Shown: positions 1-8,357, numbered from the stretch's first letter. The stretch: DNA of 35,548 nucleotides from Mycoplasmatota bacterium (GCA_022768045.1 JALEND010000029.1:1-35548), one strand, 5' to 3'. Notes: generated by a model from the sequence alone, not told the origin. Numbers and translations are program-made.

Positions 1-1
1 A

Positions 2-607
2 AAAGTATATGAGAAAATTAATGGTTATGAGCAGCAAATACTATCTGCAAAGCAATCTATTGATTCTTCAACACAGCAAGCAATATCTCAAAAAGAAGCT
101 ATGAATGCCGAACTTGCTGAAATTCAACAACAACAATTGAACGTTGAATACAATTTAAGAGCAGCAAGAGAATCTCTTGATAACGCTTCAACACCTGAAA
201 TGAGACAAAATATTGAAAATGAAATAAACGGATATCTTTCAACTAAAACGAACCTTGAACAAGAAGAATCAAAGATTCAAAGAACTATTAAAGGGTGTGA
301 AGCCCAAATTGCAAGTGATAGTAGCTATATTCAAATTCAAAATACAATTGATTTATTAGAGAAGCAGAAAGAAAAAGTATTTCAAGAGGCTAAGACGAAT
401 AGTGTCTTTGAAGCAAATGGTGGAAGTGGATTAAATCTTGGTGTTGCTGCGGTTGAAATTAATGGTGCAACAATATCTGATATTTCAGGATTGAATGCTG
501 TTATATCTGATGAAGCAGGCAAAAATGAAAAGTTATTAAATATTGTAAATGAAGAAATAAAAGAAGCTGGAAAAGATCCAGAACCTGTCAAAGATAGTGG
601 AAAATAG
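2..607 (+). CDS. Coiled-coil protein of T4SS locus, 5'-truncated by window edge
   Basis: The reading frame is open from base 2 with no stop, so the ATG at 101 is an internal Met and the gene starts outside the window. About 201 residues are visible. Residues up to about 125 are Gln/Glu/Lys/Asn-rich with heptad-like spacing, typical of a long coiled coil. A Gly-rich hydrophobic patch follows (around NGGSGLNLGVAA), and the end is acidic and Pro-containing (DPEPVKDSGK). No membrane segment is visible in this part. The stop is 17 bp before prgI, so the two are probably co-transcribed. In Gram-positive T4SS loci the gene before prgI is often the polytopic VirB6/TrbL-like channel protein, so this could be the tail of such a protein, but nothing seen here proves it. 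Product otherwise unrecognised. Confidence 0.75.
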   Translation, partial: KVYEKINGYEQQILSAKQSIDSSTQQAISQKEAMNAELAEIQQQQLNVEYNLRAARESLDNASTPEMRQNIENEINGYLSTKTNLEQEESKIQRTIKGCEAQIASDSSYIQIQNTIDLLEKQKEKVFQEAKTNSVFEANGGSGLNLGVAAVEINGATISDISGLNAVISDEAGKNEKLLNIVNEEIKEAGKDPEPVKDSGK

Positions 608-624
608 AAAGGGGAAAATAATTT

Positions 625-945
625 ATGAATGATGGAAATTACTTAATACCTGCTAACTCAAAAAGAGGTCAGCTGATATTTAATATATTTAAACCTATTG
701 ATTTATGGATAGCTGGTGTTGGAGCATCGATAACAATTATATTATTTATGATTATTCAACCTGCACAGTTATGGAGTGGAATAATTGTTCTTCTTCCATT
801 CCTTATTTGTGCATTCTTAGTTGTTCCAGTACCTAATTATCATAATATTAGATGTGTTCTTACAAATATATATAAGTTTTATTTTGTTGAAAGACAACAA
901 TTTACATGGAAGGGTTGGTGTGTAAAAGATGAGTACAAAGACTGA
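625..945 (+). CDS. prgI: PrgI-family membrane protein of type IV secretion system
   Basis: This 106-residue protein has two adjacent hydrophobic segments (about residues 22-42 and 47-68) after a short polar start, followed by a basic/aromatic tail. That layout and size match the PrgI family of Gram-positive conjugation systems, small inner-membrane proteins (VirB3-like position) that sit beside VirB4. The motif VPVPNYHNI after the second helix and a tail ending in a YKFYFVERQQF-type stretch fit the family. The ATG at 625 is preceded by an AAGGGGAAAA ribosome site. The 3' end overlaps the next gene by 17 bp, so translation is probably coupled. The gene ends in TGA, showing that UGA is a stop codon here. 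The family call is from motif reading and gene order. Confidence 0.8.
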   Translation: MNDGNYLIPANSKRGQLIFNIFKPIDLWIAGVGASITIILFMIIQPAQLWSGIIVLLPFLICAFLVVPVPNYHNIRCVLTNIYKFYFVERQQFTWKGWCVKDEYKD

Positions 946-1459
946 TTTTGATGTACCTGTTAAAGCTATTTTAAATAATTTAATAGAGCTTGATAATGGG
1001 GAAAAGGTTGCTGGTGTTAAAATAATACCTAGAAACATATTTATATTAGAGGAAAATGATCAATTTTCTATACTAAGTAGATTAAAGGATATGTATAATA
1101 CTTTTGATTTTGAGTTTTGGCTTGTTGTAACTGATAGGCCTGTTGATATAGCAGTTCATATAGCACAACTTCAAGCTCAATTTAATCAATCTCAAAGTTC
1201 TTTAGCTAGAAAACTTATTTCTCAGGATTTACAGAAAGCTAATCAATTTATTAATGAGGGTGTTTCTGATGTTGAATTTTATTTCTTGTTTAAAGAAAAG
1301 AATATTGAGATTATTCAAAAGAGAATTAGACTTATGATGAATGGTTTAGCTCAAGCTGGATTGTTCTCTAGTCAAGCTAATAATGATGATTTAAGAGTTA
1401 TTTTAGATAGTTTCTTAAATGCTGGAGAAAAAACTGAGTTTGGGACGGTGATGAGCTAA
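929..1459 (+). CDS. VirB4 N-terminal-domain protein (TraC-like), separate gene
   Basis: This soluble protein of 176 residues has no Walker motifs. It resembles the N-terminal domain of VirB4/TraC ATPases: an early strand-rich part (VPVKAILNNLIELDNGEKV, then GVKIIPRNIFILE), a helical part rich in Gln (AQLQAQFNQSQSS), and a FLFKEKNIE-type strand followed by a long helix. It starts inside prgI and its stop shares bases with the ATG of the ATPase gene (TAATG at 1457-1461), so the three are translationally coupled. In canonical VirB4 this domain is fused to the ATPase and contacts membrane components. Here it is a separate polypeptide, which probably assembles with the 595-residue ATPase. Split forms of this kind are known in some Gram-positive and Patescibacteria loci. 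The domain identity is inferred mainly from position. Confidence 0.65.
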   Translation: MSTKTDFDVPVKAILNNLIELDNGEKVAGVKIIPRNIFILEENDQFSILSRLKDMYNTFDFEFWLVVTDRPVDIAVHIAQLQAQFNQSQSSLARKLISQDLQKANQFINEGVSDVEFYFLFKEKNIEIIQKRIRLMMNGLAQAGLFSSQANNDDLRVILDSFLNAGEKTEFGTVMS

Positions 1460-3246
1460 TGAATATTAAAAAAGAATTATGTCCAAAGGGAATTGATTTT
1501 CATCCTTCTGAGTTTGTTGTTAGTGATAAGTGGTGTACTATTTTAACTGTAGTTTCTTATCCTAAATGGATAGGACCAGGTTTTTTATCTAACATAACTA
1601 GTAATTCTGGTGTTAAAGTTGTTGTTAAACATTTACCATTACCTTTTAGTGTTATGTCTAAAATGCTTAATAAACAATTAGCAGAGTTAAAGGAAAATTA
1701 TCAAAAGGAAAATGATAAAACAGCACAGGAACAAATTAGACAGGATTATGATTCATTAAATGAGTTTATTCAAATGATAACAGCTAATCAAGCTAAAATA
1801 TTTGATTTTCAAATGCATATTATAATTTCTGCTAATACTAAAGAAGAACTAGAACAAAAGAAACTACAAATTAAAAACTATTTATCTGCTATGGAATTAA
1901 GGGCAATTCCTCTTAGGTTTGAACAGAAGAAAGTACTTAAGTCTATTCTTCCAATTTATCCTAAACAAGATATAGAAGATCAAATTGGTACTCCAATAAC
2001 TTCTCCAACAGTAGCAGCTATGTATCCATTTATTTTTGATAGTTTAAAGGATCCAGGACTTTCTTGTTTGCTTGGAACTGATTTTTCTGGAGGAGTAGTT
2101 TTATTTAACCAATTTTATTATCAATTACAAGGACAAAGTGATAATTCAAGAAATAATGCCAATATGATTATATTAGGTACATCTGGATCTGGTAAATCAA
2201 CAGCAGCTAAATTATTATTAAGATCTTATGTTAGAAATGATTATAAAGTTGTTGTTATAGACCCAGAAGGTGAATTAGAGGATATGGCAGCTAAGATGCA
2301 AGGTGATTTCATCGATATGGGACGTGGCGGAACTCATGGTATAATAAATCCATTAGAGGTTATTGCTGATACTGATGAAGATGAAGATAGTGAAGGTGTT
2401 TTAGGTAATACTATTCAAACTATTAAAGCATTTATGGCATATTATGATCCAACTATAACAGAGGATGTATTAACATTACTTGGTTCAATGTTAGCACTTA
2501 CTTATGAACGTTTTGGTATGACTGTTGAAACAAACTTTTTTAACATACCAAGGGATAGATTTCCAACATTCTCTGATTTATATGAAACTGTTGTAAGAAG
2601 ACTAGAAGCTTATGGTGATCAAATAACTCGTGAAAGAGATATATTAGAGTCTTTAGAGTTAAAATTAAGACCATTAGTTAATAGAAATGAAATGGGTATA
2701 TATTTTAATGGTCATACAACAATTGATCCAAAGAGTAAGTTTGTAGTATTTAATACTAAGGAATTAATGAATGCATCAGCTAATATAAGAAATGCTTTGT
2801 TCTTTAATATTTTAAAATTTGCATGGAGTCAGTGCTTAGATAGAAATATTAATACTGTTATGATGGTTGATGAGGCACATATATTGTTGTCTGGAAATAA
2901 TACTTTAGGTGCAGACTTTTTATCAAATGTTCAAAGACGTGCTAGAAAATATAACACAGGTACTTTATTTATAACTCAACAACCTAGTGATTTTGCTGAA
3001 CAATCAGTTATTACACAAGGTAAAGCTATATTTGATAATGCTTCATATTACTTAATTATGAACTTAAAGAAACAAGCTGTTGAAGATTTAGGTTTATTAA
3101 TTGATTTAAATGAACAAGAAAAAGAAAGTATTAAAAAATACTCTCAAGGAGAAGCTTTATTTGTTGTTGGTGAAAGAAGAATGAGGGTTGATGTTTTAGT
3201 TACTGAAGCAGAATTAGATTCATTTGGAGATAAGGGTGGATTCTAA
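1459..3246 (+). CDS. virB4: VirB4-type T4SS ATPase
   Basis: This hexameric P-loop ATPase of 595 residues powers type IV secretion at the cytoplasmic face of the membrane. Walker A is GTSGSGKST at residues 240-248. Walker B is in MMVDEAH, near residue 470. The later FITQQPSDF motif matches the conserved sensor region of VirB4/TraC proteins. The N-terminal 200 residues contain the remaining part of the VirB4 front domain, with a Lys/Glu-rich helix at about 70-110. The ATG shares an A with the stop of the previous gene, so this start is firm. The canonical fused VirB4 is about 800 residues; here the two coupled genes sum to 771, which supports a split gene rather than a truncation. No transcription terminator is evident after the stop. 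Confidence 0.93.
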   Translation: MNIKKELCPKGIDFHPSEFVVSDKWCTILTVVSYPKWIGPGFLSNITSNSGVKVVVKHLPLPFSVMSKMLNKQLAELKENYQKENDKTAQEQIRQDYDSLNEFIQMITANQAKIFDFQMHIIISANTKEELEQKKLQIKNYLSAMELRAIPLRFEQKKVLKSILPIYPKQDIEDQIGTPITSPTVAAMYPFIFDSLKDPGLSCLLGTDFSGGVVLFNQFYYQLQGQSDNSRNNANMIILGTSGSGKSTAAKLLLRSYVRNDYKVVVIDPEGELEDMAAKMQGDFIDMGRGGTHGIINPLEVIADTDEDEDSEGVLGNTIQTIKAFMAYYDPTITEDVLTLLGSMLALTYERFGMTVETNFFNIPRDRFPTFSDLYETVVRRLEAYGDQITRERDILESLELKLRPLVNRNEMGIYFNGHTTIDPKSKFVVFNTKELMNASANIRNALFFNILKFAWSQCLDRNINTVMMVDEAHILLSGNNTLGADFLSNVQRRARKYNTGTLFITQQPSDFAEQSVITQGKAIFDNASYYLIMNLKKQAVEDLGLLIDLNEQEKESIKKYSQGEALFVVGERRMRVDVLVTEAELDSFGDKGGF

Positions 3247-3251
3247 TTAAT

Positions 3252-3279
3252 TTGACAAGAATTTAATTATATGTATAAT
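3252..3279 (+). promoter_or_regulatory. Promoter TTGACA-16-TATAAT
   Basis: A perfect -35 (3252-3257) and a perfect -10 (3274-3279) are separated by 16 bp. They lie directly after the VirB4 stop and 24 bp before the start of the next gene. This would give the following two small genes their own sigma-A transcription inside the T4SS locus. Confidence 0.8.
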
Positions 3280-3302
3280 ATATTCCATCACAAGGAGGGT
3301 TT

Positions 3303-3674
3303 ATGGCTAAAAGTGTAGAAGAATTAAGAAATGATATTTCATTTTATGAAAGACAAAAGAGAAAAGGTGGTTTATCATCAGATGAAATAAGACATTTTGA
3401 TGATTTAATTGATGCCGCAAAACTTGAAATTTCAAATATAGAAAATTCAAGAGAAAAAAGAACTACTGCTGAAAATATTGGTGGTACAATAGGTAGAATA
3501 GGTGGCCTTGCAGTTTCGTTTTTTGCAGGTGAAATAGAAGCTTGCATAACTGGTAAAACAGATGAATCTCAAGTTAAAAACGCAAGAGCAAGAGTAGCTA
3601 ATGCTGGTGAAAAAGCAGGTGCAAATATTGCTGGAGTAACTGAAAAGTTAATAAATAGAATAAGAAGAAGGTAA
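3303..3674 (+). CDS. Small coiled-coil/glycine-zipper protein, unknown
   Basis: Unrecognised, 123 residues. The first 55 residues are charged and helical (a coiled-coil-like hairpin, about residues 4-22 and 27-52). They are followed by a Gly-spaced hydrophobic stretch (IGGTIGRIGGLAVSFFAGE, about residues 61-79) that could insert in a membrane or pack as a glycine zipper, and then a basic tail ending in RIRRR. The start is firm: AAGGAGGG lies just upstream and an excellent promoter precedes it (3252-3279). It is followed after 1 bp by the next small gene. Its place between virB4 and the rest of the T4SS locus suggests an accessory or regulatory role, but no function can be read from the sequence. 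Confidence 0.75.
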   Translation: MAKSVEELRNDISFYERQKRKGGLSSDEIRHFDDLIDAAKLEISNIENSREKRTTAENIGGTIGRIGGLAVSFFAGEIEACITGKTDESQVKNARARVANAGEKAGANIAGVTEKLINRIRRR

Positions 3675-3675
3675 T

Positions 3676-3948
3676 ATGCTAAAAGATAATGAAATTCTTT
3701 TATTAAAAGATGGAAATATTCCTGTTAAATGTACTTTAGTTGCAACACTTTATGCAGATGAGTCTAATAGAGGTTTTGCTGTATATGATGATGGAACAAG
3801 AAACAAGGATAAAGCTTTATTAAAGATAGGTGAAATTACTTATGATAATGATGAAGTTGTTGTTGAAGAACTAACTAATCCTGATGAGATTAAGTACATT
3901 TGGGGTGAATTTAAAAAAATATATGATGAAAATTTTGGAAAGCAATAG
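3676..3948 (+). CDS. DUF1292-like small acidic protein
   Basis: This 90-residue acidic protein resembles the DUF1292 (YrzB-type) family. It has an opening strand, then LVATLYADESNRGFAVYDDG, where the family has a strand pair around an F-x-x-x-E-x-x-G-x-x-Y pattern. A second strand region (ALLKIGEITYDNDEVV) and a C-terminal amphipathic helix (IKYIWGEFKKIYDEN) follow. The function of DUF1292 proteins is unknown. It starts 1 bp after the previous stop with GAAGAAGG as ribosome site, so the two form a two-gene unit. The unit ends at a terminator whose stem overlaps this gene's stop codon. The family call is by pattern only. Confidence 0.6.
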   Translation: MLKDNEILLLKDGNIPVKCTLVATLYADESNRGFAVYDDGTRNKDKALLKIGEITYDNDEVVVEELTNPDEIKYIWGEFKKIYDENFGKQ

Positions 3949-3971
3949 TTAAATACTATGCTTTCTTTTTT
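3938..3971 (+). terminator. Intrinsic terminator
   Basis: GAAAGC-A-ATAGT pairs with ACTAT-GCTTTC (one bulged A, 5-nt loop) and is followed by TTTTTTG. The left arm starts inside the stop region of the preceding gene. Confidence 0.8.
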
Positions 3972-4004
3972 GTTATTACAATTGTAGAAATATGTTTTTT
4001 TTTA

Positions 4005-4013
4005 TGTTATAAT
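4005..4013 (+). promoter_or_regulatory. Extended -10 promoter (TGTTATAAT)
   Basis: TG-T-TATAAT lies about 30 bp before the Cys-cluster gene and just after the preceding terminator. No good -35 lies at the normal distance. It probably drives the YkgJ-like gene, the giant hydrolase and the two lipoproteins. Confidence 0.65.
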
Positions 4014-4042
4014 ATAAAAAATATGGAGGGTATTATACAAAC

Positions 4043-4333
4043 ATGAAAAACGATACTAATGTAACTGAAAAATGGGAATTTCCATGTGATAAATGTGGCC
4101 TTTGTTGTAAAAGATTAGATTTGATTGAAGAGATGAAAGAGTATGACAGAGGTGATGGCGTTTGCATGTATCTTACTAAAGATAATTTATGTTCTATATA
4201 TGATAATAGACCAACTATGTGTAATACTAAATTATATTATTTAATGCATTATAGAAAACAAATGAGTTGGGAAGAGTTTGTTAAAGAATCGAAAAAAGGT
4301 TGTAAAGCTTTACAGGATATAGAAAAATTATAA
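4043..4333 (+). CDS. YkgJ-family cysteine cluster protein
   Basis: A 96-residue protein of the CxxCxxCC family (YkgJ/Fe-S-or-zinc-binding cluster). The hallmark CDKCGLCC lies at about residues 16-23. Further on, GDGVCMYL, NLCSIYDNRPTMC and a late KGC supply the remaining ligands, in the order expected for this family, which is thought to bind a metal or an Fe-S cluster. The exact function of the family is unknown. The ATG is 12 bp downstream of GGAGGG, a longer gap than usual. It is followed 19 bp later by the giant peptidoglycan hydrolase with no terminator between them. Membership in the T4SS operon may be incidental. Confidence 0.85.
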   Translation: MKNDTNVTEKWEFPCDKCGLCCKRLDLIEEMKEYDRGDGVCMYLTKDNLCSIYDNRPTMCNTKLYYLMHYRKQMSWEEFVKESKKGCKALQDIEKL

Positions 4334-4352
4334 AAGTTAAGGAAGTGATTTT

Positions 4353-7300
4353 ATGCCAGTACCATTAGTAATTGCTGCAGGTGTAGCCGCAGCAGGGGGA
4401 GCTGGTGCTGCCGCAGGAGGTGCAGCAGTAGCAGGAACAGCCGCAGCCGCTGGAAGCGCCGCTGCCGCGGGAGGTGCAGCCGCCGCAAGTAGTGCTGCTG
4501 TTGCAGCTGGAAGTACAGCTGCCGCAGGAAGTGCAGCTGCCACAAGTGGTGCAAGTAGTGCTGCCGCAGCAGCTGCTAAAAAAGCATTAAGTGAAGAAGC
4601 AAAGAAAAAATTAAAAGACGAATTTGAAAAAAGAATGAAAGATGAATTAAAAAATAGAATATTAAATAGAGACGGAAATAATAATTCATCTGATGATAAG
4701 GATAATAAGAAAAAAAATGATAATGATAATTATAAAAATCCTAAAAAAGGCGATAATTTAAGTAAAAATGGTAATCCTGATAAAAATGGTAAAGATAATG
4801 ATAAAGGTAGAAATAATAAGTCTTTTAATCCAATGGATAATTTATCATTAAAGGATCCAGAAAAAGTTGCTAAGCAAGCTAAAGACTTAGTTAATGATGC
4901 TTTAAAAAATGCTAAATTAGGTAATATGCCAGATATAAAATTACCTAAGAATCTTGCAAATAAGGCTCTTAATAATAATTTGGGAGCTAAAAGGTTAGGA
5001 AATAATTTAAAAAATGGTCAAAAACCTTTAACTAAAAATAACTTAGGTAAGGGATTAGGTAATAATCTTAGAAACTTAAGAAATAATTTAAAAAACAGAA
5101 TTAATGATAGAAAAGAAAAAGCTAAAAATGCCTTAAAGAAAGGTGAAAAAGCTGTTAAAACAGCTATTGTAATTCATAAATTAAAAAAAGCATTTCCATT
5201 TATATTAGCTGCTGTTGTTCTATTGATAATTGTTAGTATACCTTTTGCAGCATATGGTTATGTGGAGTCTTTATTACCTGGTATTAATGGGGATGTAAAA
5301 GAAGAAAATGTAATAACTGAAGATTATTCAAAACGTGATCAAAAAGTAATTGATAAAATACAAGGCATAGTAAATGATAATCCTAATGCATCTAAAAATT
5401 ATAAAGTAAGTGATACTTCATCTGATGATGATGCTTCAAATTCAGAAGAGTCAGATGACACTACAGAGGATAGCTCAGATACTGGTTATTCAGTAGGTGC
5501 TGTTATAATGTCAGCAGTTGCATATCCATACTATAGTACACTTCAAAGTGATAATATAAAACTTTATTATTCAGACGCTGAGGAAACTGACGATGAGGAT
5601 GGTGATGATATAACTGATTCATCAGATATTTCTATTAAGTTTGAAGATGATGAAGATTCATCGTCTTCTGATAGTGAAGATGACGATGAAAATGAAGCTG
5701 AAAATGATATTTACTTAAACTTATTTTCAAAAAGAAAATATCGTAAGAAATTCAAAAAATTAATGAAGGTTTATAACGATGATGGACAAGAAGAGTTTGA
5801 AAAATATTTTAAAGAAAAATATATAAAGTCTGATAAAGGTTATAAACAGCTTCTTAAAAAAATGGATGATTTAGATGATGATGAAAAAGATGATGTATAT
5901 AATGAATTACTTAATGATGTAATAGAAAATGGTGATTTATTTGAACCTTATATTCCTGAAGCAAAGTGTTCATCATCTTCTAATGAAACAGAAATTGGAA
6001 CTGCATCTGATGAGGAAAGTGATACAGAAAATTTAGCTGATTCATCATCTGGTGCTGGAACATATTCCTCAATAATTAAAGGTACACCTTATGTAAATGT
6101 AAAAGATAGTTCATCTGGAAATATAAGTGATATAAAAAGTGCTTCTTCCTTATATGGAACTGATTCAAATCCTATGGCATTATCAAGATATGTAATGGGC
6201 GTTGTTTATGCAGAAATAGGCTCTACAAATGAGTCAGCTGTAAAATCTCAAATGATAGCAGCTCAATCATTCTTACTTGGTAGAACGCAAGCTTCTGCAT
6301 GTAAAGATGGATGTGTTGGTATGGGATTTACTCCTGATTATCAAGATGGAAAAACAATTATATACATAAGAGGAAATACAAACGATCAAGCATTTTGTGA
6401 TATATATGAAGGATGTAAATCAGGTACATATGCTAATTCTCCAACTTCAAAAGGTGCAATGTCAAAAGAAAATATTGCTAATTTTGAAAAATGGTATAGT
6501 GAGATAGCAACTTACTTTGTATATGATTCTAAAAACAATGTATTTACAGCGGCTTATAAAAAGAATTATGAGCAATCAGGTTGTAAAAAGGGAATATGTA
6601 TGTCACAAGATGATATATTATCTTCTTCAAATAAAGAGTCTGATTTTAAAAACTTATTATTTGATTCAAGTAAGGGTGGTTATGATAGTAGTAGATTCGT
6701 TTTATATAAAAGTGATGATGATTCTTTAAGTGCGATAACAACTAGTGAAACAGTTGCTTGTCCATCTAATAATTGTGGTGTATCTGGTACTCGTGATGAA
6801 ATCGTTACATTTGCAAGAAGTATGGTAGGAAAGATATCTTACTACTTTGGAGGAAAACCATCTGGTCCAAACTATGAAGATAATAATTTTGGAACAACAG
6901 TTAAGGCAGATCATAAAGGTAGAGATAAAAGAGGACTTGATTGTTCTGGATTTGTTGATTTTGTATTCTGGCATGTAACAGGTGAAAACTTTGGACTTGG
7001 AAACACATCAGAAATAAGAGATCAGTATTCAACAGAAATTTCTTATGATGATTTAAAACCTGGTGATATAGGATTCTTAGATAAATCAGGTTCTGGTACT
7101 AATCAACACGTTGGTATATATGTTGGTAAAGATTCATCTGGTAAGGATATATGGATTGATTGTAATGCTTCAAATGGTGTTCAAGAACATAATACTGGTG
7201 AATTCAAAGTATATTATAGACCTAAAATTTTAGATGGCACTGATGATAGTAATACTAATACTTGTGAGTCTAGTACAGGTGCATTTTCTTGTAAAACTTA

Positions 7301-8357
7301 TAATTTATCATCATCAGAATTAAATGGTTTAGCTTCAATAGCGTATGCAGAGCAAGGTTCTGTAGAAGGGGCAAAAGCAGAGGCTTCTTTAATGGCTAAT
7401 AGATATGAGTTAGATAATTCTTCTAGATCTTTATATGACTATGTTTATGATGGTGGAAAGAAAAACTGGTGGTCAGCATCCTCAAAGACAGATGTCAATA
7501 AAGCGCCTAAAAAAGAAGTTGTAGATGGTGTAAAAGATGTATTAGTAAATGGTAATAGATCATTTCCTTCATATGTAAATGAACATGACTGTATTTCTTG
7601 TGGTAGCTCTGGATTCGACATTATTAAACTAGATGTTGGTGGTAAGGTATATACAAGTTCTAAAGATTTATTAAATCATAATAATTATATTCAACATAAA
7701 ACAGTAATATATAATAAGTATAGTAGTAAATATACTTTCTATTCATTTCCTACAAAAGGTAGCGATCCATTTGGTTATACTAAGAAAACAAAAGATACTT
7801 GTAGTGCTTCTTCAGGTGTTCAAGGGGATGGATTATCAAAAGGAACTTTGGTTCATCCATTAAAATCAAAGGGTAGTTGGGCTCAGTCTGCAAGTGCAGC
7901 AGAAAATTTAAGATATAATAGTGGTTCTTATCATGGTGGTAATGATATTTCTGTAGCTAAAGGAACTTCTGTTGTAGCTATGGATGGTGGTGTTGTTATA
8001 AAAGCTGATACAACTACTAATAAAGGAAAAGATGTTAAAAGTGAAGGATATGGTCACTTTGGTAAATTTATTCTGTTAGAACATACGATATCAGGAAAAA
8101 AATATTATACAGTATATGCACATTTAAATAGTATATCCGTTAAAGTAGGAGATAAGGTATCTCAAGGACAAGTTATAGGTAAATCTGGAAATACAGGTAA
8201 TTCAACAGGACCTCACTTACATATTGCAATGTCTTATAATAAATATACTAATGGAGGAGCTCCTATATATAATAAAAATGTTATATCACCTTATAAATAT
8301 ATTACAGGATCTAAAAAAGGAAAATCATATGTGGGTGACAAAGGAAAAAATTATTAG
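4353..8357 (+). CDS. Membrane-anchored four-domain peptidoglycan hydrolase (SpoIID-like, NlpC/P60, SleB-like, M23)
   Basis: A 1334-residue protein with a long cytoplasmic front. Residues 5-79 are almost pure Ala/Gly/Ser, and 80-279 are Lys/Asn-rich. One membrane helix (about 280-302) is followed by an acidic Asp/Ser linker (340-470). Four wall-enzyme-like domains then lie outside. A SpoIID-like domain (about 605-790, YVMGVVYAE with Glu621) would cleave glycan. NlpC/P60 (about 811-962, DCSGF with Cys864, and QHVGIYVG with His919) would cleave stem peptides. A SleB/Hydrolase_2-like domain (about 984-1150, YAEQGS with Glu1000) is likely glycan-cleaving. M23 endopeptidase (about 1164-1320, His1194/Asp1198 and HLH 1288-1290) would cut crosslinks. 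All key residues appear intact. VirB1/CwlT-type T4SS hydrolases open the wall for the channel but usually have one or two domains. The ribosome site is AAGGAAGTGAT. NlpC/P60 and M23 are secure; the other two rest on motif likeness. Confidence 0.9.
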   Translation: MPVPLVIAAGVAAAGGAGAAAGGAAVAGTAAAAGSAAAAGGAAAASSAAVAAGSTAAAGSAAATSGASSAAAAAAKKALSEEAKKKLKDEFEKRMKDELKNRILNRDGNNNSSDDKDNKKKNDNDNYKNPKKGDNLSKNGNPDKNGKDNDKGRNNKSFNPMDNLSLKDPEKVAKQAKDLVNDALKNAKLGNMPDIKLPKNLANKALNNNLGAKRLGNNLKNGQKPLTKNNLGKGLGNNLRNLRNNLKNRINDRKEKAKNALKKGEKAVKTAIVIHKLKKAFPFILAAVVLLIIVSIPFAAYGYVESLLPGINGDVKEENVITEDYSKRDQKVIDKIQGIVNDNPNASKNYKVSDTSSDDDASNSEESDDTTEDSSDTGYSVGAVIMSAVAYPYYSTLQSDNIKLYYSDAEETDDEDGDDITDSSDISIKFEDDEDSSSSDSEDDDENEAENDIYLNLFSKRKYRKKFKKLMKVYNDDGQEEFEKYFKEKYIKSDKGYKQLLKKMDDLDDDEKDDVYNELLNDVIENGDLFEPYIPEAKCSSSSNETEIGTASDEESDTENLADSSSGAGTYSSIIKGTPYVNVKDSSSGNISDIKSASSLYGTDSNPMALSRYVMGVVYAEIGSTNESAVKSQMIAAQSFLLGRTQASACKDGCVGMGFTPDYQDGKTIIYIRGNTNDQAFCDIYEGCKSGTYANSPTSKGAMSKENIANFEKWYSEIATYFVYDSKNNVFTAAYKKNYEQSGCKKGICMSQDDILSSSNKESDFKNLLFDSSKGGYDSSRFVLYKSDDDSLSAITTSETVACPSNNCGVSGTRDEIVTFARSMVGKISYYFGGKPSGPNYEDNNFGTTVKADHKGRDKRGLDCSGFVDFVFWHVTGENFGLGNTSEIRDQYSTEISYDDLKPGDIGFLDKSGSGTNQHVGIYVGKDSSGKDIWIDCNASNGVQEHNTGEFKVYYRPKILDGTDDSNTNTCESSTGAFSCKTYNLSSSELNGLASIAYAEQGSVEGAKAEASLMANRYELDNSSRSLYDYVYDGGKKNWWSASSKTDVNKAPKKEVVDGVKDVLVNGNRSFPSYVNEHDCISCGSSGFDIIKLDVGGKVYTSSKDLLNHNNYIQHKTVIYNKYSSKYTFYSFPTKGSDPFGYTKKTKDTCSASSGVQGDGLSKGTLVHPLKSKGSWAQSASAAENLRYNSGSYHGGNDISVAKGTSVVAMDGGVVIKADTTTNKGKDVKSEGYGHFGKFILLEHTISGKKYYTVYAHLNSISVKVGDKVSQGQVIGKSGNTGNSTGPHLHIAMSYNKYTNGGAPIYNKNVISPYKYITGSKKGKSYVGDKGKNY
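4365..4589 (+). repeat. GC-rich low-complexity Ala/Gly-coding tract
   Basis: About 75 codons are almost all GCN, GGN or AGN, with irregular repeats of GCAGCC-type and GGAAGTGCAGC-type units. Local G+C is far above the surrounding AT-rich DNA. It encodes the N-terminal Ala/Gly/Ser tail of the giant hydrolase. The irregular units suggest expansion and contraction by slippage. Confidence 0.85.

Noticed and set aside
4337-4554. Two Ala/Leu/Gln-rich minus-strand reading frames
   Set aside because: They are antisense shadows of the GCN-rich start of the hydrolase gene; composition follows from the plus-strand Ala codons and no ribosome site is present.
6517-6974. Frames on both strands within the SpoIID/NlpC part of the hydrolase gene
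   Set aside because: No ribosome sites; the hydrolase frame is continuous and has clear conserved motifs through this region.
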